A DNA stretch of 64,000 nt from IMG/VR virus record IMGVR_UViG_3300010396_000045, positions 1 to 64,000 of that record; one strand, given 5' to 3'. The stretch's first letter is position 1. Every line of letters starts with the position of its first letter. The position numbers were made by a program, and so were the translations under genes. Below, in pieces: positions 15,784-25,700 of this stretch. The DNA is from a virus. The notes beneath the pieces were generated by a model. The model was not told the origin of the DNA. It saw only the letters and a list, made by a program, of their open reading frames with translations, and made no database searches.

Positions 15784-15949
15784 TGCTGGAGTGATTCTTG
15801 GCTATGGAGCAATATGGATCATGGGATGGAATGGCGTAGCTAGCCCCGGATTGTCTCTGTTCACTATCGGCGCAGTTCTAGGATATGGAGCAGCGTTAAT
15901 CGTCAATAGGAAAGCTATCTATCCCAGGACCAAAATGCGCCCATCGTAG
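15770..15949 (+). CDS. Small membrane protein, 59 residues
   Basis: AGGAGGAGGAAAACT immediately precedes the ATG, one of the strongest ribosome-binding sites in the window. Two Gly-rich hydrophobic helices (IGFIAGVILGYGAIWIMGW and LFTIGAVLGYGAALIVN) repeat the motif 'GYGA'. The first 14 coding bases overlap the start of the antisense secreted-protein gene, and its 3' end overlaps the end of the beta-propeller gene. Confidence 0.6.
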   Translation: MIGFIAGVILGYGAIWIMGWNGVASPGLSLFTIGAVLGYGAALIVNRKAIYPRTKMRPS

Positions 15950-17721
15950 CTCGGAAGCAGTATCTTTCCTGGGATCTGAGTATGCAGATTAAATTTCGAG
16001 TGGCAGTAGTAAATTCCCCAATCCAGGCTATCCCAAATCTTTATCAGCCTAGCGTCGCCTGAACCAGGAGCGCCGTCGATCCAGTTCGCGCCATAGCCGA
16101 CAAACCTTCCCTGCACCACGCGTCGGTTCGCATCATCATCTAATGGCATCGACGACCATAGGATCCCCGTATTCGTCCCCTGGCCACTACTCGATATACC
16201 TAGAAACCCACCAGGCATTCCCGATATCTTGCCTCCAGATGCAATCTCATTGCCGCAAGCCAGATAGGTCATGGTCGCATCGGCATTGAGCTTGAACGCT
16301 CTGACGGGAGAGTTCTCTCCTTGCGTAAAGAGCATCCAGCCGTGGTCAGGAGAGCGGTAGAATACCGGCGTGCTATGCTGGTGTTTGGTCATCCCCATAT
16401 AGCCGCCCGGGATCGTCATCGGGTTAGCGACGCTGTTGAAGCCGCCAAGGTAGTCCGTGAAGTTATATGGCGGAGCCAGTAGCTTCGCGAAGTTGCCGTC
16501 CGTCTTGCCAGGAGCGAAGTCTGCGTTCTGCGTCTTGCCCATGTCCGCCATGTTGACGGTATAGGCAATGCCGTCCTTGCCAGCTCCTATGATAGCGGAG
16601 AAGTCGTAGCCGGTCAGCGACGATGGAATGAGCAGAGGACCACCTGAGCCGAGGTCTTCGTCCTTCACCGTGTTGGCGTTCGTCGGGGCCATCCCGCTCA
16701 TATCCATGCCGGCCATATCGTTCATCGCGTTCGTCGGCCACAGATGCTCATTGGGCGGCGTAAGGCCCATCTTAGTGCCTGGGAACGCAGGCAGTGTCGG
16801 ATCCAGTCCGTCCCGCCCGGTATCGCTGTATGGCGACCACCAATCCACACACTCCAGCTTGCCGTCCGCACCGCTTGATGGCGGCGTATAGCGGAGCTTG
16901 AAGAAGCACTCCCCGAAGTCCGTAGGAGGCTGGAAGCCCCCGTTGCCGGTCATGCCGTAGATGTAGCCGTCCGGATCCATCGATAGGCCTTGTCCTCCCT
17001 GCCAGATCCCGGCTGCGGGGTATTTCGTGCCGGTGACCCACGTCGCGGAGATAGTCGGCGTGCGCGTGACGTCGACGGCTACGACCCATCCCTGGTTGGT
17101 CGATGCGCTCTCGTAGAATGAACCGAACGCAATGAAGACGGTCGTATGGCCGTTGCGTGTATCGAGGAGCAGGCCTGGCCGTTGCTTCCGTGGCGTGCTG
17201 CCGAGCGTGAAGTTCTGGTAGGTCGCGCCATTGAGAGGCAGGGGAGGGAAGCGATAGTTCCCGCTCGCGAGGTCCAGGCCGTGAAGCTGGTACTGGCCGT
17301 TTGCTATAGCTCCGTCGTGACAGTTCAGCGCTACGCAATAGAGTGTAGACGTGGCAAGGTCGATTACCGGCGTTGAGAGTATTCCCCACCAATAATTTAT
17401 GCCCCACATGTCGTATTGCTTTGTCACCAAACCCGGACGAGCAATATGCTGCTTCCAAAGGAGCTGGCAGGTATCCGTATCGAAGGCGTAGACGTTGTTG
17501 CTCATGTCGCAGACATAGGCGACCGAGTGAACCTGCTCGTCCAGCATCATAATGAACGGCACGAACAGGACTTGCCCCTCCGTCCCGCGCGGGTCGTCTA
17601 GCTGGAACTCGCCGAGCACGCGGATCCCGTTCTTCTGCACCCATATACTGGTCAGCTTCGTCTCGTCGAAGCAGGCACCGTCGCGTAGGTTCGAGTAGCT
17701 CCGAGTGGTTACGGCTCCCAT
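15919..17721 (-). CDS. Quinoprotein-like beta-propeller protein
   Basis: 600 residues of WD/PQQ-propeller-like repeats: VYAFDTDTCQLLWKQHI near residue 78 is the typical PQQ 'YAfDaaTG..LWk' blade, with further blades such as ILSTPVIDLATSTLYCVA, GPLLIPSSL...IIGAGKDGIAY and STPVFY. No signal peptide, haem motif or catalytic Asp/Glu of PQQ dehydrogenases can be identified, so an enzymatic role is doubtful. It lies last in a minus-strand group with an amylase-like gene and may be a virion-attached or scaffold propeller. Confidence 0.7.
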   Translation of the reverse strand: MGAVTTRSYSNLRDGACFDETKLTSIWVQKNGIRVLGEFQLDDPRGTEGQVLFVPFIMMLDEQVHSVAYVCDMSNNVYAFDTDTCQLLWKQHIARPGLVTKQYDMWGINYWWGILSTPVIDLATSTLYCVALNCHDGAIANGQYQLHGLDLASGNYRFPPLPLNGATYQNFTLGSTPRKQRPGLLLDTRNGHTTVFIAFGSFYESASTNQGWVVAVDVTRTPTISATWVTGTKYPAAGIWQGGQGLSMDPDGYIYGMTGNGGFQPPTDFGECFFKLRYTPPSSGADGKLECVDWWSPYSDTGRDGLDPTLPAFPGTKMGLTPPNEHLWPTNAMNDMAGMDMSGMAPTNANTVKDEDLGSGGPLLIPSSLTGYDFSAIIGAGKDGIAYTVNMADMGKTQNADFAPGKTDGNFAKLLAPPYNFTDYLGGFNSVANPMTIPGGYMGMTKHQHSTPVFYRSPDHGWMLFTQGENSPVRAFKLNADATMTYLACGNEIASGGKISGMPGGFLGISSSGQGTNTGILWSSMPLDDDANRRVVQGRFVGYGANWIDGAPGSGDARLIKIWDSLDWGIYYCHSKFNLHTQIPGKILLPSYDGRILVLG

Positions 17722-17888
17722 TATGCGCTCCGCTCAGGACGGAACGTCATCAGGAGCGCCCAGGCGAGAAAAAGGACGGCATACGCCAAGGGCTTCTCTA
17801 GCGTCTGTAGGTCGTACACCCTATCCAGTTCGACCGCGAACGATGCTCCGGCCAGATACGGAATAATCCGTGCACAGACCGCTCTCAT
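17721..17888 (-). CDS. Small membrane protein, 55 residues
   Basis: Overlaps the previous gene's stop (TGA at 17887-17885) and its own TAA overlaps the next ATG (TAATG). The product, MRAVCARIIPYLAGASFAVE..., has a C-terminal hydrophobic segment (LAYAVLFLAWALLMTF). This tight coupling at both ends supports translation. Function unknown. Confidence 0.6.
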   Translation of the reverse strand: MRAVCARIIPYLAGASFAVELDRVYDLQTLEKPLAYAVLFLAWALLMTFRPERSA

Positions 17889-18232
17889 GCCTCGCTCCCG
17901 CCGAACGTAGGAGTAGGCTTGGGGTGATCCGCAAGGACGCGCCAGCCGGCGTCCGCAGCCTCCTGGGCCGTCATCTCAATGCCGCCGTAGCCATGGTAGA
18001 AAGCGCGCATCGGTGAGCCGCCAACATTGTCCGCGAGCAGCTTAATGATTTCGTCCTGAAGCGCGGTTATGCCCGCCTGGGTAAGCACTGGAGGGCGGTT
18101 GCGCAGGTATATCGCCTCTGCCGATGGCATCGCGTTTTCCCAGTACACGGTAAAGGTAGCGCGGAGATAGAAAGGGCTATCCCCAGGCAGTAACTCCTTC
18201 TGCCCCGGGCAGATAGCGGCGTGGTCGGTCAT
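17885..18232 (-). CDS. Hypothetical protein, 115 residues
   Basis: Soluble protein with a strand-rich N-terminal half (SPFYLRATFTVYWENAMPS) and a helical C-terminal half (GITALQDEIIKLLADN). It is situated between the amylase-like gene and two small genes on the same strand with overlaps or 8-base gaps, so it belongs to one operon. No family recognised. Confidence 0.65.
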   Translation of the reverse strand: MTDHAAICPGQKELLPGDSPFYLRATFTVYWENAMPSAEAIYLRNRPPVLTQAGITALQDEIIKLLADNVGGSPMRAFYHGYGGIEMTAQEAADAGWRVLADHPKPTPTFGGSEA

Positions 18233-18240
18233 AAAGCCTC

Positions 18241-20007
18241 CTAGCTTCCAAATTCAGAGACATCGAGCGTCTGTGGTGCCGTATATTCGGCGTGTATCGT
18301 GAACGGCATCGTCGGCGCTGCTCCGGTAAGCATCTGCGCGTAGACGCTGTGCCAGCCGCGCTCCTTCGTCCTGCCGTAGACGTGCGTGCTCTTGCCGCTC
18401 ACAAGCGTCAGGCCGTCTGGCGACGTAATGCGCTGCTCGCACGCGAAGCCCTCGAGCGTGCCAGGCTCCATCAGCACCGAGATGTACGTGCCGGCCTCGG
18501 CCCAGACGCGCCCGACGTAATGCGACGCAGAGGTGAGGGGACCAATATCGAGGTCGTCCGCACCATCGAAATCCTGGAGCGTAGAGCGCCCAGGAGGCGG
18601 CTGATGAACCGCACCCTCCATAGACGCAGGCCCCCAGATGCCGAAGCCAACGCCGTTCGCAGCGGGCGGCACGCCGAAGGTCACGCGACCGTTGCTGTCC
18701 GTCCAGCAGTCCTGCGCGTTGTGCCCCGTAAAGTCGTGCAGCCGAACGCCGGGGCCGAAATGCGTCTGGACATTCACCGTATGCCAGCCGGGATAGAAAT
18801 AATCGTTGGACAGCGCCACAACGCACCCAGGCGCGGCGCCCCAGCCCATACGCTCGAACACATAGACCCGAGCGTTGTTCGTCAGGCGAGGGACGGTACT
18901 CCCGCCGGCTAGCATCTGCGCGCACCAGATGAGGTTGTTGATCCCGTCCTCAAGCCCGTAGCAGTCCGGCTCCTTGAGGTAGTCGCGGATATAAACGCAC
19001 GGCAGGCCTTCGCTCATGAGCATAAGCGCGTAGCCGAGCAGCTTGTTGAAGACGATGGTCGCGAATCCGTTCGTGTCGCTGTCCATGCTCTCGACGAAGG
19101 TGACCGCCTTCATCGGGTTAGTCTGGTACATCGCCTCCCAGTTATTCTTTAGACGGCTCATATCGAATGAGCTGTCATTGCACATAATCATTGCCTGATT
19201 GTAGTGAAATCCGAAATCGAAGGAACTCGCAAGGCCATCTACCTGGGATACCCACCAGTTGGTATCGTTCGGATTTCCGCTCGCGTATTCGCCGAAAAAG
19301 AACTTGCCCCGCATAGCGCCATAGGTCATCCAAGCCTTGGCAAACTGAATGGCTAACCCCTTAGTATCGTCGATTCTCGCGCCATTAGCTCCTGTCGTAC
19401 GGAACAACCAGTCTCCAGCTTCAAGAAGACCGTTCCATACATAGCCCTTGGGGACTGAATTGACCGGAGCTAGCGGATTCCCAAAGGCAAAGTTATTCGC
19501 TGGGTCGGGGACCGGATCGACATGCACATATGGGGGGATCGTGTCGCCAGGAGCAGAAGGGCTAAAGCATCCAGGGTCCTTCGGAAACCTACCGTTAGTC
19601 TTGCCCGTAGCGGAGACATATCGGTAGACGCCGTTTTTGCCACCCATACGTTGGTGCGGAACATAATCGAGCAGAACATTCAGACCATTGGCCTTGCAGA
19701 TCGCAATAGCACGGCGTAACAGATCGCCTGTGCCGAACCTTGTCGGCTTAGTGCCCTGTTGGTTTAGCGTCCCAATATCATAGTCCGAAAAGACACCATA
19801 CCCGTCGTCCCCCTTCCCGGCTCCCCCTTGGCACTTAAGGGGATTTGGAAACAGCACGTCGGTTATGCCGGTGCGCGACCACCCTCGAGCCCATGACCCG
19901 ATACGGTCTAGCCACCAGTAAGGGGATGAATTATCATCGTAAGGAGCCGGGACGGCTAAGGACGGGCCGCGCCTAAAATTGGCCCAGAGCATGACACGAC
20001 CGCTCAT
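18241..20007 (-). CDS. GH13 alpha-amylase-family glycoside hydrolase
   Basis: 588 residues with all GH13 conserved regions. Region I is VLLDYVPHQ (111-119; Asp114, His118). Region II is GARIDDTKG with Arg211 and nucleophile Asp213. Region III is FFFGEY with acid/base Glu240. Region IV is VTFVESMD with Asp309. GYGVFSDYDIG (about 69-79) matches the usual substrate-side block. The catalytic triad is intact, so an active alpha-glucan hydrolase is likely. No signal peptide is seen; the C-terminal 100 residues form a beta domain. In a phage adsorption locus it may digest host capsule or storage glycan. GH13 enzymes are rare in phages. Confidence 0.88.
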   Translation of the reverse strand: MSGRVMLWANFRRGPSLAVPAPYDDNSSPYWWLDRIGSWARGWSRTGITDVLFPNPLKCQGGAGKGDDGYGVFSDYDIGTLNQQGTKPTRFGTGDLLRRAIAICKANGLNVLLDYVPHQRMGGKNGVYRYVSATGKTNGRFPKDPGCFSPSAPGDTIPPYVHVDPVPDPANNFAFGNPLAPVNSVPKGYVWNGLLEAGDWLFRTTGANGARIDDTKGLAIQFAKAWMTYGAMRGKFFFGEYASGNPNDTNWWVSQVDGLASSFDFGFHYNQAMIMCNDSSFDMSRLKNNWEAMYQTNPMKAVTFVESMDSDTNGFATIVFNKLLGYALMLMSEGLPCVYIRDYLKEPDCYGLEDGINNLIWCAQMLAGGSTVPRLTNNARVYVFERMGWGAAPGCVVALSNDYFYPGWHTVNVQTHFGPGVRLHDFTGHNAQDCWTDSNGRVTFGVPPAANGVGFGIWGPASMEGAVHQPPPGRSTLQDFDGADDLDIGPLTSASHYVGRVWAEAGTYISVLMEPGTLEGFACEQRITSPDGLTLVSGKSTHVYGRTKERGWHSVYAQMLTGAAPTMPFTIHAEYTAPQTLDVSEFGS

Positions 20008-20020
20008 TTAATGCTTCTCC

Positions 20021-20641
20021 TTAGCTCCGGTGTCGCACCGGAGTTCTAATAGCCCGCTCGACATCCCAACCCAATTTGCGCACGCGGCTGTAGATAGTTC
20101 CTTCAGCCTCTCCCATGCGTCGGATCTCATCCGCGAGAATAGTCCCAGACTTGGTTCTTATATTAGACCGGGCATTACGGACCTGTTCCTGCTGAGAAGC
20201 CCACCGACAGTTCTCTGGCTCGTAATTCCCATTATGGTCGATGCGCTCAATAGTTGGCTTCCCAGGTAGCCTGGGACCCATATCTGCATAGAAATTAGCG
20301 AAGTCCTTCCAACGGTCACAGACGACTATTCCTCGGCCTCCATAATGCCGATAATCCTCGCCTTTGGGGTTATTGCACCGATTATTCATAGCGCACCACG
20401 AAGCATATTCCGGGGAATCAGCCATCCCGTGCTTTCTGTTCCGGTCACCTAGCTGCTTCTTGTGGACGCACCCGCATGAGGTGGTATCGCCGTTCTTAAG
20501 ACTCATCGCCTGGATTGACTTCTCATTCCCACAATCGCATTTGACGAACCATTTTGTGCGCCCTGCTGGGGTTTTCTGTGGGTCGAGAGATAAAACGACC
20601 AGCCTACCGAACCGCCTACCCTTCAAGTCCTCTAAAGCCAT
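20021..20641 (-). CDS. HNH-type homing-endonuclease-like protein
   Basis: 206 residues. N-terminal zinc-binding part: GRLVVLS...[28 protein letters not shown]. The core, [21 protein letters not shown]...[19 protein letters not shown], is the signature of this free-standing phage HNH/homing family. The C-terminus is a helix-turn-helix-like DNA-binding tail ([27 protein letters not shown]). A related gene lies at 35438. It is probably a mobile gene inserted between two unrelated genes. Confidence 0.8.
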   Translation of the reverse strand: MALEDLKGRRFGRLVVLSLDPQKTPAGRTKWFVKCDCGNEKSIQAMSLKNGDTTSCGCVHKKQLGDRNRKHGMADSPEYASWCAMNNRCNNPKGEDYRHYGGRGIVVCDRWKDFANFYADMGPRLPGKPTIERIDHNGNYEPENCRWASQQEQVRNARSNIRTKSGTILADEIRRMGEAEGTIYSRVRKLGWDVERAIRTPVRHRS

Positions 20642-20700
20642 CCCGCACCGCTCCGCTGTGGTGCGCCATCATAGCTATGCAGAACGCATACTTCCAGCGT

Positions 20701-21156
20701 TTACGGCGTGATAGGCAGCGGTATCGGCGGCACATACGTCCCCGATGCGATCCTGGTCAGCAGGTTGATAAAGCCCAGGACATCGCCTTGGGCGTCTAGA
20801 AATAGTGCGGAGCATCCCAGCTTGACGGAGTTCGGGATCGACGCGAGCGCCCCGCCTGGTGTGCTGAAGCCCTTGTAGATATCGCGAGCGTGCTGGAAGG
20901 CGTCGAAGGCACCGATAGGCACGACCGGCTGGCCGTGGTTCTGCTGTAGGGTGATGACCCAGTTCGCCAGCACCGGATAGCAGGCAACGGCCAGAGTGTC
21001 GTTGTGAGCTGCGGCGTCCGCAGCGGCAGCGTTGAGATCAGCGATATTGATGGCAGCTAATTTCGCCAGCGCGTTATTCAGGTTAGTGTTCGTCTGCTGC
21101 TGTTGCTGAGCCGTACAGCCCGCGAGCAGAGCCACGGCTAGGTATGCAATACGCAT
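20701..21156 (-). CDS. Small lipoprotein
   Basis: 151 residues with a short signal sequence and lipobox (LLAGC at residues 10-14), then a Gln/Asn-rich linker (TAQQQQQTNTNLNNALAKL) and an Ala-rich helix. This resembles phage-encoded envelope lipoproteins of unknown role. It ends 30 bases to the right of a stem-loop terminator serving genes upstream of it. Confidence 0.7.
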   Translation of the reverse strand: MRIAYLAVALLAGCTAQQQQQTNTNLNNALAKLAAINIADLNAAAADAAAHNDTLAVACYPVLANWVITLQQNHGQPVVPIGAFDAFQHARDIYKGFSTPGGALASIPNSVKLGCSALFLDAQGDVLGFINLLTRIASGTYVPPIPLPITP

Positions 21157-21188
21157 AGCGCCTTATAGGCATGCTCCACGCTCAGCGC

Positions 21189-21219
21189 AAAAAGAAAAAG
21201 CCCCAGGCGAACCTGGGGC
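21189..21219 (-). terminator. Intrinsic terminator, minus strand
   Basis: A perfect 8-bp stem, GCCCCAGG-cgaa-CCTGGGGC (21200-21219), is followed on the minus strand by TTTTTCTTTTT (21199-21189). It should end transcription of the large tail-fibre operon coming from the right. This is the clearest terminator in the window. Confidence 0.9.
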
Positions 21220-21280
21220 AAGTGAGAGATGCGATTGGACGAGGCACCTATCGCGCTATCCGGTGCGCGCCGCAAGAGTC

Positions 21281-21658
21281 TCAACGGAACGGACTCGTCC
21301 GCAAATGAGCGGCGTTCGATACGCCAAAACCTACGGACCCGGCTGTATGCTTGTCCGTCACGTAGACCGTGTGATGACCCGGGCTAAGGCCGGGATGCTG
21401 GAAATAGAACGAACGCAAAGTCACGCCGGAGTTGAAGGGGAACGGCATATAGACCGCCCCCGTCTCCGGAGGCGACCAGTGCAGCGCGATGGAGCCGCGC
21501 GAGGGGGTGGTTCCGTAGATGCTGCTGACCTTGCCGGGATGTGGTGGATCGTCCGCGTAATACAGCGTGGGCTTATAGGAATAGCCCGAGAGCGACCCGC
21601 TGATGCGGAAGGTCTGGCCGGAGTGCGGATACCCCGGCTTATTGACGATGATCGTCAC
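21281..21658 (-). CDS. Ig-like beta-sandwich protein, paralogue of a tail-protein domain
   Basis: 125 residues, nearly all one beta domain. ISGSLSGYSYKPTLYYADDP and SFYFQHPGLSPGHHTVYV line up with VSGSLPGFTSVPTLQYVVDP and SFGFTLPSLAAGQHVLYV at the C-terminus of the 44074-45585 tail protein. It is thus a stand-alone copy of that domain, probably a virion decoration or fibre-tip module. Last gene before the terminator at 21189-21219. Confidence 0.75.
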   Translation of the reverse strand: MTIIVNKPGYPHSGQTFRISGSLSGYSYKPTLYYADDPPHPGKVSSIYGTTPSRGSIALHWSPPETGAVYMPFPFNSGVTLRSFYFQHPGLSPGHHTVYVTDKHTAGSVGFGVSNAAHLRTSPFR

Positions 21659-21670
21659 AGCATCCTCCCG

Positions 21671-22474
21671 TTATGACTTCGGCGCCTCGACCAGCCGGAT
21701 TGTCCAGAAGTCTGACGCGAGGTTGGCGTTCGTCAGGTACAGATACGGCATGGTGAAGTTGCCGTTGTCGCCCCACTCGGTTCCCCAGCTATTGCGGCAG
21801 CGGAATACGCCGGCCTTGTCGTCGTGGCCGTAGACGATAACGCAGTGCCCGCCGAGGAGTTGCTCGCTCGGCTGCGGCATGGGGACTTTGCCGTCCTGCG
21901 CGACCTGTGCGGACTCGAATGACTCGTAGACCGAGAAGCCGATGACGAACGGATATCCGGAGGCGAGGCAGGACTTCATGATCGACAGGTTCTGAGAGAC
22001 GCGGAAATACTGGAGAGCTTGGTTATTCAGCGCGTCCTTGTAAGCCTGCCTCGGCGGCTTGTCGGCGAACTTGTCGATGTTGTATGGCCAGTCGGATTCG
22101 GGAGGGGCGCCCAGCTTCGCAACAGCCTTGATGCCATCTCGGATTTCCGCTCCGGCATCCTGGTCTACGGTGCCCTCGATGACCCTCTCTGCGTAGTAGA
22201 TAAACAGGCGAGAGGGAGTGAAGTTAGGCGTCAGGCCTTGCTTCATACGCTCGAACTGGAGCGCCGTGCCGATACCATGCGCGGTGCAGCTCCCGAGCTG
22301 CCCCTGGTCCAAAACCGGTGGGTTATGCTGCGCGAACACGTTCGACTCAGCCGGTAGCGTGGTCGGCGTCACCAGTCGGAGATACTGGTCCCTGACATCC
22401 GGAAGGTCTTTGCGCCAGCCATACTTGTGGATCTTGCGCTTATGCAGGTCATGGAAGCCGGCGTGGCCACTCAT
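21671..22474 (-). CDS. Papain-family (C1-like) cysteine peptidase
   Basis: 267 residues from the ATG at 22474, which has GGAGA 7 bases upstream; an in-frame start further out (22543) is less likely. The catalytic Cys63 lies in LDQGQLGSCTAHGIG (oxyanion Gln57), the His in GGHCVIVYGHDD and the Asn in RNSWGTEWGDNG, so the triad is intact. No secretion signal or long propeptide is present. It sits with tail-fibre genes, so it may be a virion-associated peptidase acting on host surface proteins or processing the large repeat proteins. Confidence 0.88.
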   Translation of the reverse strand: MSGHAGFHDLHKRKIHKYGWRKDLPDVRDQYLRLVTPTTLPAESNVFAQHNPPVLDQGQLGSCTAHGIGTALQFERMKQGLTPNFTPSRLFIYYAERVIEGTVDQDAGAEIRDGIKAVAKLGAPPESDWPYNIDKFADKPPRQAYKDALNNQALQYFRVSQNLSIMKSCLASGYPFVIGFSVYESFESAQVAQDGKVPMPQPSEQLLGGHCVIVYGHDDKAGVFRCRNSWGTEWGDNGNFTMPYLYLTNANLASDFWTIRLVEAPKS

Positions 22475-22512
22475 GCTAATGTCTCCTGGGTTGGATATAT
22501 GTGCTTGGAAAG

Positions 22513-22734
22513 CTAGTCGAGGCCGAGCAGAACTCGCGCCCACATCAGCAGCGCCGTATGGGATGGGGCGTCACCAGCGGGGCCGAAGTCTGAGGAGAAA
22601 GAAACGGTCCACACGCCGCCGATATTGTTCGCCTCTATCCCAAGGCTCGCGATGGCCTGCGTAACGCCCATGTAGCGGACCCGATCGGCGATAACCTCGG
22701 GAACGCGGCTGCAATACGGACTGTCGTTTAGCAT
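22513..22734 (-). CDS. Small hypothetical protein, 73 residues
   Basis: Starts at ATG 22734 (MLNDSPYCSRVPEVIADRV), 4 bases after the preceding stop; the longer frame to 22824 would overlap the large tail protein and is rejected. The sequence ends GDAPSHTALLMWARVLLGLD. Coupled to its neighbours; family unknown. Confidence 0.6.
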   Translation of the reverse strand: MLNDSPYCSRVPEVIADRVRYMGVTQAIASLGIEANNIGGVWTVSFSSDFGPAGDAPSHTALLMWARVLLGLD

Positions 22735-22738
22735 GCGA

Positions 22739-25700
22739 TCATCCCCACCAAATGGCGCGGCCAGCATTATGAGTGGCATCATTGGGCGGTAACGTATCGC
22801 CAGCCCATGGGGGCCAGTAGACAAGGCGGTCGTCTGCGACGAAGAAGACCTCGCGCGAAATACCTTGCGTAAATATCCTTATCTGGCCTCTAGCTAAGAG
22901 AGGCGGAAGAACACCCAATCCAGCGATGGGCATGCCTGCCCCTTGGAAAAGAGCAGCGCTCCCGGAGAACGAGATAGCTGCTGCCCCTGTTGCGAATTGC
23001 TCTGCACCAAGGACACCCCTGCTAGACAGGTCCCAAGAGATGTTAGCTGAGACCGGGACTGAGAAACCGACAGAGCCAACAGCCGAAACGGTAAATGCGG
23101 CGCGACCAACAGCGCTTTGTTGGGTAACGCCTGCCCCTGAAGCCGAAAAGACAATCGACGAAGAGGCTGTCGCGTTATCAGATTGCCCTAGAGAGGATAC
23201 ACAAGCGATATCGACATATGCGATCCCATGCGCGGCTGTCGATATAGCCCCAGACGCTGATACCTGAAGGACTGTAGCCTGCCCGGACGCTCCGAGAGGA
23301 GAGCTAGCTAAACCCAGCGCCGATAGGCTGGGGAGCTGAATCCTGGCAAAGCAAACTGACCCCTGGCCGGCAAATCCAAAACCTGAAAGCGCCAGGATCG
23401 TATTAGTCCCCAGACACCAGTCCGGAGACGTAGCGACGCACGCTAGCGGGATTACTGTCGCGGCGCCGGATGCCGCATTATGCTGGTCTATCCGACCGAC
23501 AGCACTAATCGATAGGACCGAGTCAGAGCCGCTGGCGTTTGTGCCAGATGAGAGAGTTCCAGCGGCTGAGAGAGAGGCGAAGCTAGTAGAGCTAGACGCT
23601 AGGTCGGCCTGATTAACGTGGCCAGTAGAAGAGAAGGCTAAGGTCGCCAGGCCATTGGCGACATCGACCTGGCCGGCCTGTCCTACCGCCGCGAGCTGAA
23701 GAAGGTTGGCTGCGCCTGATGCCTGACCAACCTGCTGCTGCATACTGGCCGAGCAACTCAGGTCGAAGAAGGTGACGTAAGGCCCAGGCTCGTTGCTTTG
23801 CTGAGCTACAACCTGCAAGGCTGGCAGGTCTTTTAGGGCAATGTCCCCCTGCTGCTCGCCCCAAGCGAAGTAGTAGTCGAATGGAGGATTTGGCGTGAGC
23901 GGTCGCCATGCCGCGATGGTCTGCCGCAACTGGTCCGGCGTCGGGACCTCGAACGGCGCTCCCCAGTTTCCAAGACCGAACGCCTGATAGCTCGGGACAA
24001 TCGCTTCAGGCGGAATGCCAGCAGCTACAGCGGCATTGAAGTTTAGAGCCAGGATCGAAGTATCGAACCCGCCGTTCAGGTCATCCCGGACTGGATAGCC
24101 GTCAATGCCGTAGTAGTCTATGTCCGTATTCGACGGGAGATAGCCCGTGAAGCCATTATACTGGTCATATGCCGGGGCATAGCTACTGCCCAGGTTAGCG
24201 ATCCAGATGAATGTCTTGGTGCCAGGGAAATTCGTATGGATATAGTCGGCCTGCGCCTTAAGATTCGCAGGGTCGTAAAACGTTCCCCATGTCCCGGACG
24301 GATCCGGGTCTGCGGTATCAGCAAGGTAGAAAGCGAAGATCGAATCAATGTACGGCGCGCACGCCGTCATCATGTTAGTGAATGTGGTATCGACACCGTT
24401 CGGGTTGCCGACATATACCAGCGCCTTAACGCCGGTCGGCAGGAACGGAAGAAGACCAGCGCTGGCTACATCGGCAAGAGTGAAGCCTAATGTCTGGAGA
24501 TTGGGGTCGAAGTTGCTCGGCCAGTTAGCATTCGGAGCAAAGTGCCAGGGAGTCTGGGGGCCTATCGGCGTTCGCAGGAACGCAGAAATGCTCAGCACAC
24601 AAGAGCCGACCATTCCGAACTGAATGGTAGCGACTCCGGTTGCAGGGTTCTGACCTACTTGTCCCGCTGCACCGACAGCAGACAGAGTAAGTAGCGAGGC
24701 CTTTCCGTATGACCAGTCGGAGATCGTCGCGGACGAGGTGAGGGCCTCGATTGTCCCCGCCGCTTGGGCGTGGTTCGACTGACCTAGCGATACAGCGCTT
24801 GAGAGCGCGTCTATCGTACCAGAGGCAACGGCGCTATTGAACTGCTGCGCTGTTCCTACCGCAGATAATGCGGAGATGGTATCAGTAGCGGATGCTTGGT
24901 CGTTTTGCCCGAGTTGGCCGCTGGCCCCCGTCAGCAGCGGTAAGGTAGCTTGACCAGTAGCGTTTGTGCCAGACGCCGCATGACCTACGGCCGATATGGC
25001 GAACGCGGTCTGAATCCCGGATGCTAGGGCCTGTTGCCCTGCAGTGCCCGAAGAAGCGTAGCTCAGCGTTGCTCGGCCGTAGCACCACAGGCTTACCGTT
25101 CCATTGCCTGTGATCGGCGCAACTGTCGCTACGCACGAGGCGGCGTTGGACTGGCCGATCTGCGCCGTAGCAGAGAGCTGAAAAAAGGTCGCGGTGCTTG
25201 AGCCGCGATCATATTGTCTAGCCTGACCAACAACAGTCAGCGGAAGGAACGTCGCAGCGCCGTAGGCCCAGTCGCTAATAGACGCGACAGAGCTAAGCGG
25301 GAGGAATGATGCAGTGGCCTGGGCGTTGTCGGACTGAAGCGCTGTTCCGGTACAGCTTAGTGCGAGGGTTCCCGAGCCTGTTGCTGAATTACTAGTCGGA
25401 GCTGCCGGAACTGCAACATCTACACCGGCTAGTACATCAGCCAGGGATGATGAGGTATGATCTGTCCAGACTACTGATGATGCACTGGGCGCATATGCCG
25501 CCGTCCCAGCAACGTGTGTAGCATCATGGTAGAGATTGGTGGAGCCAGTCGTATTAAGATACGGGCTGGTATAGGTATTTGTGTTGTTCGCCGATGTGCA
25601 GAACGAGATATTGCCGCTTGCGCCAGTCAGCGTGATCGTATGCGAAGTGCTTGCAGCCGGCTTTGCCGAATTGAAGTTCTGGAACGCATTCGCGATCGTA

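Noticed and set aside
16772-17644. Minus-strand frame of 290 residues inside the propeller gene
   Set aside because: Out-of-frame shadow; the composition is not protein-like compared with the main frame.
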